Shown: positions 38,088 through 48,727 of the stretch, piece by piece
Numbering within the stretch: position 1 is the first letter of the stretch
Layout: each line of letters opens with the position of its first letter
Source: Neoechinorhynchus agilis
Taxonomy: Eukaryota; Acanthocephala
Direction: 5' to 3'
Length of the DNA: 64,000 nt
NCBI GenBank assembly: GCA_051530055.1
Contig: CM121341.1
Coordinates: 372,001-436,000, forward strand
The notes under the pieces: model-generated
Seen by the model: only the letters and a program-made list of their open reading frames with translations
The model's database searches: none
Told to the model about the DNA's origin: nothing
Program-made: the position numbers and the translations under genes

Positions 38088-39653
38088 CTACGTTTTTGCC
38101 TATTTTATATTGTACAATTTGTTTTAATCGATCAATACAGAATTAAGCGAGAGAAGCAATATTACACTAACCTCCATGATGGTAGAGATATTCAAATCCG
38201 GAGTTAAAAAGTACGCTGCATGTTGTTGAGTATTTAACAAAGCGAATGAGTAACACTGGAGTGTTTGGTGGTTTCCGTGAAATGAAGCAACCTTTCTCGC
38301 ACTATTATTCTGATTCACTCACATGATTGCCATTACTTCATTCTAGATTCGATATTGATTACATTTGTTTGATAACTAGGAATCCAACTATTTTGTAGTC
38401 ACCAAAAAGCCAAACAAACATCTTGGAGCAGGTACTTTGCTGTAAACCATTCGACAATGAGATTTTCACCTTAGGAATCCCGAACGCCTCAATTTGTTAG
38501 AAGGCAAAACTATAGATTTGATTTCATAGTCATATATTTCGTTTTTATCAGCTCTTTAAAGGACAATTTCTATTTATTTACTCTAAAACGTCTTATTTTA
38601 CCCTAAAATTGGCTCATTCACGGTATTTCGAGAATAGCTCACACATGCGATGGCGGTAGAAACTTAAGTTTTAACGTACAAGTTCTGATTTATAATCATT
38701 GATTTATGCCCGCCGAATTCTTTTAAATCTCTTTCAGTTACTTATCCACCGTTGTTGTATTACGCGTGAAAGTAAACAATCAAAGACCTTATATGTTCAT
38801 ACTCAAATTGCGACTATGCTTTATTTTAGAAAAAATTATGAAACTATCACGCCTATCGATTACTGTATTACGTTCAATTTCCACTCTCGGTCGACCGTCC
38901 GCGATTTGCGCTCCGTTCGCAGTAGTCGTTAACGTATTTTGTAATAATATCGGCATTTTTATTACCTTCCGCCGTACCGAGTATTCGAGAATTGTGAGCA
39001 ACTTCAAGGAGATAATGCATGCAAAGTTCCACCTTTTTCAAAAGATCGACGAATATACCCTTATAAAACTGCAAACAAAGTCCAATGAGACTGGAATTCA
39101 CGAACCCATTGAAGACTCTTGGCTCAAAATTGTTTTGTTGATTCGCTTGGATTTTGTAATTAAATTGTGGCATCGCTTGAAATGAATATTGTTGATCACA
39201 AGGATGGAAGTATGATCTCGGATGAGTAAGGACCTCCAGCATCGTAACGTTTGTCATTGAAGGCGGATATAGCACCAAATAAGGATTACAAAAATGCATC
39301 GGCGAGAGATTGTGAGTCTAAGAACCCATCAATCGGGAAAATTGGCGGAACATAAACAAATAATTAGAGCGTAACATTGAAATGTTTTGTAAACAACTTG
39401 ATTTGCTTTCCGGCAAATCACGGTATTTATCAGCAAACGTCCGTATTCGAGTGAACCCAAAGAATTAGTTGGCAAACATCTTATTTACCGGTTTATACTA
39501 AATCGATGCAATACATCCTAATAAACAAAAACCTAAAGATTGTCCGTTTGGGTGGTAACTGCTGTGACTTTTCAATGTAAATTTCGTCGACAGAAGAGAC
39601 AAAATACGTAAATCTTGATTCAAGCACAATCAACAAGCAGTTTTTAATTTGGG

Positions 39654-39893
39654 CTATATAAAATCGGTGCTTCTGTGATTTTGAATGGTAATGATATGCA
39701 ATCTACGGATACCGATTCGTGTAAGATATCCACAAATGAGCTTAAGAATTGCGACGGCATAATTGTCGATCGAAGCTAACGCTTTCAATGCACTTTTCAA
39801 GAAAAAATCGCACTTATTCACGTTGTGATCGGTGTCTATAACGGCTTTAAGATCGAGCGTAGCGAATATTCGACTAAGCATGCAAGTGTCCAA
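39654..39893 (-). CDS. Possible coding exon of an unrecognised gene
   Basis: This open stretch has plausible helical protein composition: FATLDLKAVIDTD, NKCDFFLKSALKALASIDNY and VAILKLICGYLTRIGIRR. I could not tie it to a family. Its start is not certain and flanking splice sites were not resolved. It could be an exon of a minus-strand gene that also includes 40269-40499, or it could be chance. Confidence 0.25.
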   Translation of the reverse strand: MDTCMLSRIFATLDLKAVIDTDHNVNKCDFFLKSALKALASIDNYAVAILKLICGYLTRIGIRRLHIITIQNHRSTDFI

Positions 39894-40268
39894 TTTCCGT
39901 CGAAAATTTAAGAAAACCCTAAATTTTCAGAATGTACAAAAAAAACATGACTTTGGCAATGGCAAGCGTATGATTCCGTTTTGTAAAGTTCAATTGATGA
40001 AATTTTGGATAAATATGCAGGAAGAGTAGATGGAGTTGATGTTTCATTCGACTTCCCATACGGACTAGAAGGTTGACATTCCTTTCCACCATCTAAGCCT
40101 TGATCACACAAGAATATAAGCGCAAAATTTAACTAACGGGATCTGTTCAAAGCCGCCGTGGATACTTTACCCAAACAACTACGATTCTTAGGTTAAGCAC
40201 GAAATGAGCACTCAAGGGGTTGCGCAGACTGTAGTTACATCGAGTGTAGAAACACTTGAGTTTTATCT

Positions 40269-40499
40269 TCACTCTTGTGGCACGGATACTTTAACGACTT
40301 CCTCTACGCTTGTAACTCGAAGAAAGCCATAGTTGTCAATTAAAAAATCTCTACTACATTTCCGACAAGGCTCATTGTACTTCCTGCTAAAAGCATTATT
40401 CTTTGTGCTCAAACAAAAAAGAGATCGATTGAATGCAAACGGGAAGAGCCCGTTTTGTGGTGCACCGAATAAAACAACGACATGTAAACCGGATTCCAC
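40269..40499 (-). CDS. Possible coding exon of an unrecognised gene
   Basis: Translation includes GLHVVVLFGAPQNGLFPF, NEPCRKCSRDFLIDNYGF and VTSVEEVVKVSV before a stop. The composition looks like a folded protein rather than noise, with a CxxC pair. I do not recognise the family. Frame upstream is interrupted soon, so a splice acceptor would be needed. Confidence 0.25.
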   Translation of the reverse strand: MESGLHVVVLFGAPQNGLFPFAFNRSLFCLSTKNNAFSRKYNEPCRKCSRDFLIDNYGFLRVTSVEEVVKVSVPQE

Positions 40500-41291
40500 T
40501 TTTAAGTCTTTTATTGCACGAAAATTTCAGTTCACAGAACTTTTGTGGACTGATGTCAACAATTCGACTTTCTACCAACTTTAACAAGAATATATGAAAT
40601 AAAATCAAACTCATTTGAAGTACTTAATAATTTTTTCAATCGTAAATGTCATCAAATGTTGCTCGTCATGAAATGCCGAGGTTGCACATTTTTAAATATC
40701 CTTAAATTGTCTCTTATTTTGCGCACGGATTTTTGGAAATCCCGGCTATTTTAATGTGTTAAAAAGAAAAAATGCTTGCGGTGTATTAGCATAGTTTGCC
40801 AACTGAAATTCTACCCATGAAAAATGAAATAACTTTGATTTTTGTATCTGATAAGTGCCATGTAAATGCGATTAAATCAGAGTTTCCTTTCTAAATAAAG
40901 AAGACTAGAACAAGCGGATCGACATTCCCCGGAAGCCATTAAATTTTAAATCAGTTTTATCTATTTTTAATGAAGAATTTCTTTATAGAAAGGCAACGCC
41001 AAACTTCCTTCATTAACTTGGCATTTCGCGTAAATGAGGCTGCTACAAGTTTTTTTAACCTGGTTGAGATCGCCGGAAGCATTAATGACCGAAGAAATGA
41101 TTCTCTTCCCATTCAATTGGAGAGAAACACTACGCTTTCTGCATGCATATTCACAGCAGTATCAAATAATCTCTTTGAGGCGCGGGAAAATCCTGGAATT
41201 TTCTTTAAAAAATCACAATTTCATGACACAACGAAAAAAATGATCAAATTATTCTTGTATAATTTAAGATATTTGTTGCCATTAAGGCACG

Positions 41292-41783
41292 ATGAACCAG
41301 GTTGTCGAGGAAGGAATGCTAAAGATGTTTGAGGATGTATTTTTTAAAGAAACGCAATCAGAATCGGCGAGTTCAGATGCAGTGTTCAATTATGCGTTTT
41401 GTTTGGTACTACAACCCTCAAAAGAGAAGTCGAAAATAACGAAAGGAATAAAACTTCTGAAAGATTTGATCAATAATGCAACAGATGATCGATCAAAGAG
41501 CTATTACTTCTATTATCTAGCAATTGCAACATTTAGACTTGGCGATCGAGATGCAGCTATCGATCTATGCTCTACCAGTGTTCAACTTGATCCCAACAAC
41601 TGTGCAGCAGCGGAAATGTTGAATGAACTAAGTCAAGAATGGATCGCTATTGTCAAAATCGTTGTTTCCTCAGTCCTTATAGCAACTATGATTCAAATTG
41701 GACGCTGTAGTCCCATTAGCCTTGTAATTATGGGCGGTTTGGTGATGGCACATCGAATTTACAAAAAAGTTAAATGCATTTAA
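41292..41783 (+). CDS. FIS1: Mitochondrial fission 1 protein
   Basis: A 163-residue single-exon frame. The N-terminal helical TPR-like bundle has the family signatures VFNYAFCLVLQPS (human FEYAWCLVRS), KGIKLLKDLI, YYFYYLAIATFRLGDRDAA and QLDPNNCAAAEML. Residues about 117-155 form a hydrophobic segment followed by a basic tail (RIYKKVKC), the tail anchor for the outer mitochondrial and peroxisomal membranes. Length fits the usual 150 or so residues. FIS1 recruits fission and mitophagy factors on the cytosolic face. It converges with IMP4, whose stop lies 268 bp further on. Confidence 0.93.
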   Translation: MNQVVEEGMLKMFEDVFFKETQSESASSDAVFNYAFCLVLQPSKEKSKITKGIKLLKDLINNATDDRSKSYYFYYLAIATFRLGDRDAAIDLCSTSVQLDPNNCAAAEMLNELSQEWIAIVKIVVSSVLIATMIQIGRCSPISLVIMGGLVMAHRIYKKVKCI

Positions 41784-42050
41784 TAAGAATCATAAAAATA
41801 ATAAGAGCAGTTAGTGATGGATTTAGAGTAGATTGAGATCGATCGACAAACCCTAAGAAAAAGCAACCAAGAACAGCAATCGAATAATTTTATCGGTGTT
41901 CCGTTTATGAATTCTTCAAACGCACTGTTTTGATTTTGTATTCGAGTACTTTGAATCATTTGTTAAATTTTTAGAATCGAACACAAGTCCCTAGACTAAC
42001 AAAGAAAACAATAAGAATTTTTTTATCTTACAATGCGCGTTTTCAAAAAC

Positions 42051-43029
42051 TTAAAGAAAGTTCCTCTTTTTCGCAGTGTTCATGTACGGTCTCAAGACCC
42101 ATTCTGTTTCAGATGCGTCAATTTGATCGACGGTACCAAGTTTAATCATGAACACTTATAGAAAAAAAGAGAGGACATTCATATGAAACGAGGGACTTAC
42201 GTTTCATTTCAAATCTCGGTCCGATTTCGTCGAGATCGATTGCACTGTCATTGTTTGGTTTTATTTGGCGATACGTATAATGCCTAAAATTATCGACGAA
42301 AAACGAAATTTTTTTTGTTTTAACGACGAACCTAAATGAAATGTTGTCTTCGGTATTGATAAAGGAAATGATTCGTTTACTACGATCATGCGGAACAGGG
42401 AAAAGGTATTTAAGAATACTCGTGACTCGTTTTCCCAGATCGGTAGAGAATCCGTCAAAGATAAGGTGCGGATACTCTTCCTTCATAGTACCGGCTCCTT
42501 CGACGTCGCGTCTTAACGTTACATTTGAGAGAGTAAAATAAGCAGTTGGTCCAAACGGAAGATGGCTTATTTGAAGAGCATCCGGTTGTCCGCGGGTTTC
42601 ATGCAAAATGATAAGATCTGTGATTTGTGGATTGGACCGGCACATTGTCATCAGCTCGTGCAAATGACTTGATCCACGATTCACCCGTTCACTGTTTGGC
42701 ACAAGGTGTTTCACTTCCTTTGCGAACGACTTAAGTCTTGAACTTGGATCGTGAGATGTCGTAATCACCACACGAGGATCCTCCACGCCGGCCCAGCGGT
42801 ATTCATCGTCAATACTGTTTACTGGACCTTCTCCGCCAACACCCGTCCACTCCAACGATGTCTGCAAATCGTAGATGCCATCCCTTAGATCCTTAGGCAT
42901 CACACCAATCGTTTGGATTTCCATACACTGCTTAAACCGACGTTTGCGATCCTCAATCGCCTTTTGACGCTGCTCAATCGATTTCCGGTACACATATTCA
43001 CGACGAAGACGGGCTTCACGGCGGAGCAT
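42051..43029 (-). CDS. IMP4: U3 snoRNP protein IMP4 (Brix domain)
   Basis: IMP4 binds U3 snoRNA with IMP3 and MPP10 in the small-subunit processome, guiding 18S pre-rRNA processing in the nucleolus. The start MLRREARLRREYVYRK is nearly identical to human IMP4, and DDEYRWAGVEDP, SHLPFGPTAYFTL, LGKRV and LKYLFPVP follow in order as parts of the Brix domain. I place exons at 42332-43029, 42201-42283 and 42051-42154 (reading right to left). The 48-nt intron is a multiple of three with no stop, so it reads through, but removing it restores ISFRHYTY, matching human ISFRHHVY. The 46-nt intron joins DEIGPRFEMK to LFMIKLGTVDQ. The product ends VLRPYMNTAKKRNFL, close to the human C terminus. Length is about 294 aa, as expected. 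Confidence 0.95.
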
Positions 43030-43755
43030 CTTTATAAAAGTGGAAACGAAATAATCTCAAAGACCAACGCCACTTTGCAAAATCCAAAAAAAAACATGAG
43101 ATCACTTTAAACTTACATTTTCATGAAGTACGGAAGAATTTGTTTCAAGGCAAAAATGTGTTTCCTTTTTGTATTCGGTGGTTTTATGGAAAAAAAGGTT
43201 GGTATAACCGACCTGAATGAATGAGTCCCGTCTCCTCGTGAAGTATCTGAGGATCCGGAGAGATGTACGAACTCTTAACGTTTCATCCGGGTTTAAGTGG
43301 TCAGATCACTTCTCTGATGTAAAACATAAGATTCGACCGCCGAAAGTGCTAATTCATATCAATAATAATAAAAAAGAAATATATGCGGTCGAGAAAATCA
43401 GCTGACAATGTAACAAATGATTGACCAACGGAAAACCCAGCAGTGACATTCGTCCGATCTGAATTCAAATTGATGATGCTTGCTCCAATCTTCTTTGAGT
43501 AGGACACTAGGAAATTCAAAAGACCTTCAAAGGTATTTTTAGACTTAAACCACACAGCTAAAAAAACTAGTTGGGCTCTGTGAACACAAGAACGATGTAG
43601 CGATACTACGTCTTTGTTAGTCTAAATCATGAACAACGAACCACACACACACACATTCAATCGGGTTCAATAATCGGTGATTAACAAATTTCGACGTATT
43701 AAAGAGTATCAACAGTGAAATGGCTCCATCGATCTACTATTATTCAGTGCTGTAA
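43030..43755. other. Region upstream of IMP4
   Basis: Probable IMP4 promoter and 5' region. A CA microsatellite lies at about 43641-43653. I see no convincing coding sequence. Confidence 0.4.
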
Positions 43756-44460
43756 TCAAATTTTTAATAAGCTCTTAAGCTCCATATTTTCCTGTTTCAT
43801 GATTTCCAGCTCCTTGTTAACATTCTGACATATTTTCAATTCCTCTTTCAAAGTACTATTTTCTCTCTTTAAACATTCCGAATCAGAGACAACCCTCTTC
43901 ATCTCATGTATTTGAGCTTGTTCTTTAAAAATTATTTTAAAAGTTACTATAGCAGAAGCTGAATTTGAATTGTTGCTACTATTCAGGAAAAAATTTCAAT
44001 ATTTCTTCCCCTCACCGCATCTACTATCATACGCTTTATGATTTATCCCGCAATTGGAATTATTGTTTAAGTCTACGCCCTGTAAATGATTATTTATTAA
44101 AGACGTTTCGAACCTCATCGGGTTATCGATAGAGTCTATTACTAACAAACAAAGTGATGATGAACCCGACGAGGTTCGTAACGTCTTTAATAAATAATCA
44201 TTTGCGGGGTGTAGACCTAAACAATAATTCTAATCACATTCCCCGGTACCTCACATATCGACATCAAGCAATTTAAACATTTCCTACTGGATTTATTGGG
44301 ACATTGATTGGGCAAATACTCCCCACTGCAATGGGTACAGGCTACCTTATTCTCACATCTATAAGCTGTATGGCCCCACCCTTGACATTTCCTGCATTTG
44401 CACAAAATGTACTCGTCTATCGGGTTCTTGAAAACGGCAAAAGTTATATTAAATCCACAA
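43756..44460 (-). mobile_element. Non-LTR retrotransposon ORF1 remnant (zinc knuckles and coiled coil)
   Basis: Decayed minus-strand coding sequence of a LINE ORF1, Jockey-like. It has zinc knuckles CRKCQGWGHTAYRC, then CTHCSGEYLPNQC, then KCLNC, and a further knuckle piece CGINHKAYDSRC beyond the inserted palindromic element. A coiled-coil segment with LKRENSTLKEELKI and LEIMKQENMELKSLL ends at 43756. The arrangement of several CCHC-type knuckles fits non-LTR ORF1. A Gag-type origin is less likely but not excluded. It is not intact. Confidence 0.65.
44053..44234. mobile_element. Palindromic MITE-like element inside the ORF1 remnant
   Basis: A near-perfect inverted repeat of about 180 bp with arms of roughly 70 bp. 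The left arm reads GAATTATTGTTTAAGTCTAC and on through TTATTTATTAAAGACGTT and CGAACCTCATCGGGTT. The right arm, on the other strand, reads GAATTATTGTTTAGGTCTAC and on through the same blocks. The loop is about 30 nt. It splits the zinc-knuckle region of the ORF1 remnant, so it inserted after that element. No coding capacity. Confidence 0.8.
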
Positions 44461-44559
44461 AAACCAGTGGAGGTACTATCTCTTCTACCTGCGTTGTTAA
44501 TGTCCGTTTGTCCGAGAATTACGTATGGGAATTGGCTATTAGGTTTATGGATGCCGCCT

Positions 44560-45480
44560 CCACCGCCGTCCTCGCTTCGCTCGGAACCTCGACGCTAGAC
44601 CACAATTTGAAGACGAAAACTTGCCCGCCCAAGACGAGCCAAGTGAAAAGACCAAGGACCTCGATGGCTTAGAGGTGCAGCACATTTTTCCACATCTTTC
44701 GTCGAGTCAAATCTATCTCCGATATGTGGATGATGTGCTGCTGACCTACCACGAGGATAGTGAGGTCGACACAATCGAAGAACAGTTAAATTCAATGGAT
44801 TTAGCAGGTCGCATCAAGGTTACTCGGGATAAGCCACACACGTTGCGACAATGCAAATTAAAAGCGCGAGTCGTCCACAGGATAGGGCCATCACTCAGAC
44901 AGATTTTGACTCAGACCGAGCACCACGAGGATCAAAATGATTGTCCGAGGTCATGTTTGATGTGCTCCCATTGTAGCCCTTCAAGGAACGAAGAAGTACG
45001 CCTCCTCAGACAGTCTTGCCAATCAATATGCGTGTTATATAGGATGCTGTGCCGGCTATGCAAGGACGAAGGGCGGACAACGTTCTACATTGGCAAGACG
45101 GAAAGAGCATTACGTTCACGTGTGACGGAACACGTGCGTAATGCGCGCAATCCGACGGCTCCGTCATACCGATCGACCACATGGGCTACCCATTTCGCTA
45201 CCTCTCACGTTGGTGCCAACCCAACCTTCGAGATTGAGGTGATGCACAAGGCATCCGATCTTGTGGATCTCTTGATTGCCGAGGCGCTATGCATTAATCG
45301 TAGGGGAGTAGTGGGATTGGGTGGGGTTGCGAACAGCAGGGACAGACACAACGAGGCAGAGGGCTTGCTCAATAAGAGGGATGAGCTGACGGACAGCGTT
45401 ACCTTCCTCCGATCCTTTTCAGATCACCGAAGGGAAGCTCCCTGACGAAGACGCAGGCGTCGAAAATTTGGAGTATTAAG
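44560..45480 (+). mobile_element. Penelope-like element remnant: end of reverse transcriptase plus GIY-YIG endonuclease
   Basis: Plus-strand frame of 274 codons (44621-45445). It contains the reverse transcriptase motif YLRYVDDVLLTYH, a Cys-rich linker (CPRSCLMCSHC, then CRLC) and a GIY-YIG-type core TTFYIGKTERALRSRVTEH followed by HFATSH and LLIAEALCINR. RT followed by a GIY-YIG nuclease is diagnostic of Penelope-like elements. The first part of the reverse transcriptase is not recognisable upstream, so the copy is 5'-truncated. A hairpin with a hammerhead-like core follows the stop. Confidence 0.8.
45438..45473 (+). ncRNA. Hairpin with hammerhead-like core at the Penelope-like 3' end
   Basis: The order is CTCC, CTGACGA, GACG-CAGG-CGTC (stem and loop), GAAA, ATTT, GGAG. 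CTCC pairs with GGAG around the core. CTGANGA and GAAA are the conserved halves of the hammerhead ribozyme, known to accompany Penelope-like elements. A complete hammerhead would also need a paired third helix and a cleavage site, which I could not find, so it may be only a degenerate or structural relic. Confidence 0.35.
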
Positions 45481-45559
45481 AAATAAAAAAACACCCATTT
45501 TCGTTGGATAAAAATCTGGAATAAACATGAGGGTGTTGGGAAAAGAGGCTTTCCATAAT

Positions 45560-46380
45560 CTTAATTGTTCTCATATATATTTTTAAAAAATTAAAGAAAT
45601 CTTCTTCCATATTTCCGCTAGTTTATGCGGATGATATATTTCTATTTTGTAAAGCTAGAACATATTCAATCCTAACTAATAATAAAGCTAATTATATGCA
45701 TTATTTGTCTTCGGAACTTAGGAAAGCCAATTTGGTCGTAAATAGTAACAAAACTTTCTTTATTCCACTTAACTAAAACTTTGGTCTCGAGGAAGCTTCT
45801 AATTAATGAATTATCTTCTAATTTAAATTTCCTTAATATCAACTTTAGATCACATTCCAGGATTTTAGGTGTAGACTTCCCTTGTAAGAATTATAGAACA
45901 TTTATCAACTCTTCCGTTAAAAGCCTATTGACAAAAACAGTTATCTTCATCAGAAGAGCAAAAAGGCTCTCCATCCCTTCTCTTTTTATCTTTAGAGATT
46001 TAAAAATCTTTTTAGGGGGTCCATTTGTTTTTTCGCACGAGGCTGGCCCCCTGAAAATAGGCTTTCCTTTTTTCGTACCTTGCTGAATAAGCTTAGTAAT
46101 ATTCTCCTTAGAAATATTGTAGATATGGAACTCCTTTTTGCCTTTTTAACAAGAATTTTTTGTCTAAAATTTGGTTTTTTCTAATCTTAATTCTAACTGT
46201 AAATATTTTAAACACAACTCTTCAATTCTTACAATCTTTTACAATAACTCATCTAGTTTTTTACCCATTAATTCCACTAATCTATTAAACAGGATAGAGG
46301 TAAGTGATTTCTCTACGCTCTTATCTCTTTTACAGGCTCGGGATAGGAAAAGGATAAACATTAATAGACAATAAAAAGGG
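45560..46380 (+). mobile_element. Non-LTR retrotransposon reverse transcriptase remnant
   Basis: Decayed coding sequence with the catalytic motif FPLVYADDIFLFCKA, then SSELRKANLVVNSNKT and, in the thumb region, RILGVDFPCKNYRTF and LLTKTVIFIRRAKRLSIP. The spacing of YADD and the downstream LGV-type motif fits a LINE reverse transcriptase. It is not intact. It follows the Penelope-like remnant on the same strand. Confidence 0.65.
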
Positions 46381-46956
46381 TACTCGAGGCTACTGTGAGG
46401 GATTTATGAGATCGTCCTTCAACTCACAGTTGTCTTAGGCCCGGGACATGCTGGAACGCATAAACTAAAGAATTAAGGAACTTATTTGTGTGTTTGTATG
46501 AGGAGTGAGTTTTAGTAATAATAGGCATGAGCAAAATAGTTGTTGGCAAATAAAAGTGAGTTTAAAATTAAATACATACTGATTTCACGATCAAGATAAG
46601 GCATTCGATGATATATAAGATAAAATGTTCTAATGAGGCGTTTGTAAAGATTGCACTTTAAATCAACGATAATGGCTGGTTTTTCCGTTAAAGAAAGAGC
46701 GATCAAAATAGTAAAAGTATTATTTCGAAATCAAGTGGAATAGAGTTAAATCTGAAGCGATAATCGGAATCGACGGTATTCAGCTTATGAGAGTGCGTTT
46801 TATGGATATCAGGAAGCTAAACAAAAGCCTTTTTTGTTTTGATTAGTCAAGTTTGCACTTCAGTGACGATTAGTCACAGTCATATCATTGAGTATGAAGA
46901 AGTGTGCGCATCTTGTGTAACGTAAAGTTTTGAACTTTAAGAGGACGACGATTTGA
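46381..46956. other. Unique spacer upstream of the proline-rich gene
   Basis: No gene or repeat recognised. It probably holds the promoter of the plus-strand gene starting at 46957. Confidence 0.35.
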
Positions 46957-48115
46957 GTGTCAATGCAGCTTAGAAATCACGGTTTCGCAAGAACTGAACA
47001 GGAGTTATCGGCAGTTTTGCCCGATGGACTCAGTGTAGTGCAAACAAATCCAAATAATAATCTTTTCGAAATGCATAGAGTTTTGGATGCGAACCAAAGT
47101 GCTGTAAGTGGATTTGAGCCAAAACAACGCGCTGCTTTCAAAGAGGATCAAATCATAACTCGAAGAGTTCTTAAAAACCAACAGGTTTATAGACAAAATG
47201 TCAGTGTTCGTTTTTTTAAGCCGCCAACACCTGAGCCAGAAGTTGTGATTGTGAAAGAAGTCAGAGACGAACCACAACAGCTTCCGCCTCGGATTATCGA
47301 ACAACGTCCACCAATTCCAAAAACTCCACCTCCTGTTGTGTTACGAGAACATCCACCGAAACCGCCAATAAAGAAGAACCCGCAGATTGTTATAAAGCGC
47401 CTTCCACCTGATCCGCCTACTACACGACAAGTCATAGTAGAGCAATATGACAATCCTCCAGCTAAGCCGCGAAATGTAATCATTGAGCGATGGTTGCCGT
47501 ACGAACTACCGAAAAAGAAGACTGTGGTGTACGGAGGAGCCAACGAAGGTAGGAAAGTGCAACCGGAGGAGGTTCACACTGTACCAATAAAACAAACGGC
47601 AAAGATTGAACGAAACCTCATTGTGGATGGGATATTCCGGGCTGATCCGGACAATTATTTGGACAAGTACGGGGATGAAGTTAGAAGTTTGGGGACGATA
47701 GATGAACAACTTAGTCTAATGGGTTTACATAATATTTTACAGGTTTGCTTATACACTTAATCAATGTTTCATGTTCACATATTTAAAAAAAAGATTGCGG
47801 ACGATAGACTTAACTACAACTTGAAAACTTTTAATTCCGAGATCACTGGACAAAGTTTAAGTAACAACATCCAACTTAATAAAAACCATGGTAGTATGAA
47901 CGATTTTGAACGCGGAAAATTAAAATCTTCGTTTGAAGTTGATGGTTAGTAGACTTCAGAAATCTGCTTCGTTTCAAACAAAATCCCACACAGCTAACGA
48001 AGATATTGGAAGCTTGATTAAACGAATGGAACACGAATCTGGTTTCAACGTTAGTTCGAGATCTGAAAAGAATGAGAGTTTTACCAGTGTTTCAACTGAC
48101 GATGTCTATGTGTAA
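46957..48115 (+). CDS. Proline- and valine-rich protein of unknown function
   Basis: I do not recognise this protein. Residues about 80-185 form irregular repeats rich in Pro, Val, Ile and charged residues, such as PEPEVVIVKEV, PPRIIEQRPP, NPQIVIKRLPPDPP, TRQVIVEQY and KPRNVIIERWLPYELP. This alternation of short hydrophobic and charged/proline motifs recalls the articulin/alveolin type of cytoskeletal repeats, which is only a resemblance. Exon 1 is 46957-47742. A probable 51-nt intron leads to exon 2 at 47794. Near 47950 the coding signal moves from one frame to another (FEVDG into SRLQKSASF), consistent with a single-base indel, either a real mutation or a sequence error. The C-terminal part is Ser- and Asn-rich and ends SVSTDDVYV. 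Confidence 0.6.
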
Positions 48116-48160
48116 AACTAAAAATCTTTTTGTTTGGAGCTTTAATTTTGAAGTAATTTA

Positions 48161-48285
48161 GAATTATTGTTTAGGTCACGCATTTTGAGCATCTTTTTTA
48201 ATAACTGGCAAACTGATGATGAACCCGATGAGGTTCGCAGAACGTCTTTAATTGAAAATATTATTTACCAGGTGAAGAATTGTTG
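48161..48285. mobile_element. Degenerate copy of the 44.05-kb palindromic element
   Basis: It shares GAATTATTGTTTAGG at one end with the 44.05-kb element. Its other half reads GATGATGAACCCGATGAGG, TTCGCAGAACGTCTTTAA and ATTATTTACC, also matching that element. Much of the left arm is lost. Two copies within 4 kb show a dispersed family. Confidence 0.6.
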
Positions 48286-48727
48286 ACAAGTCCATTTGGA
48301 AGTCTTTGAATCCAACGCGACACAATCTTGTTTGTATTTTCCTGTGCAAACAAACTTGATAAATGCGTACACGATTGTACCTTCAATAACTTCATCTTTT
48401 TCCGCCATAAAGATCTTCTTCATGTTGCTTGTAAGTTTTTTCAGCAACCTCAACAAATCCGACAAGAGACGGATGAAATATTTTTGAATTAATAAATCAA
48501 TCTTTATTCTTCTCATCAAACCAAAGAACACATAAATGAACAATTTCTTTACAAAAATCTTACTATTGATATCGATTGACGTGGACTCTTCAACGCACGG
48601 ATTGATATTTGACCAAAACGCAACCTTCTTTATCATTACAATGTCCGCACGGCACATTTTAGAACCAATTTTTAGCGCTAACAAAAATCTCCATTGGTTT
48701 TTTCTGGATAGACATTTAAAGAAGTAT

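Larger units (their letters stand above)
38088..41291. other. Poorly understood 3.2-kb stretch between CAP-H2-like gene and FIS1
   Basis: No gene can be named here. Several minus-strand frames have protein-like composition (listed separately), and overlapping plus-strand frames do not resemble proteins. A multi-exon minus-strand gene is possible. No transposon or repeat was recognised. Confidence 0.35.

Noticed and set aside
38766-39185. 139-codon plus-strand frame
   Set aside because: Composition is poor and it overlaps a minus-strand frame of similar length; neither is supported enough to call, and the plus-strand one looks weaker.
40970-41332. 120-codon plus-strand frame overlapping the FIS1 start
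   Set aside because: Overlaps FIS1 in another frame with no recognisable motif; probably FIS1 5' flank.
43756-43950. Coiled-coil frame as the 3' end of a host gene
   Set aside because: It continues from the zinc-knuckle remnant on the same strand, so it is better explained as part of the LINE ORF1.
48265-48684. 139-codon minus-strand frame
   Set aside because: It lies among degenerate palindromic elements and has no family features.
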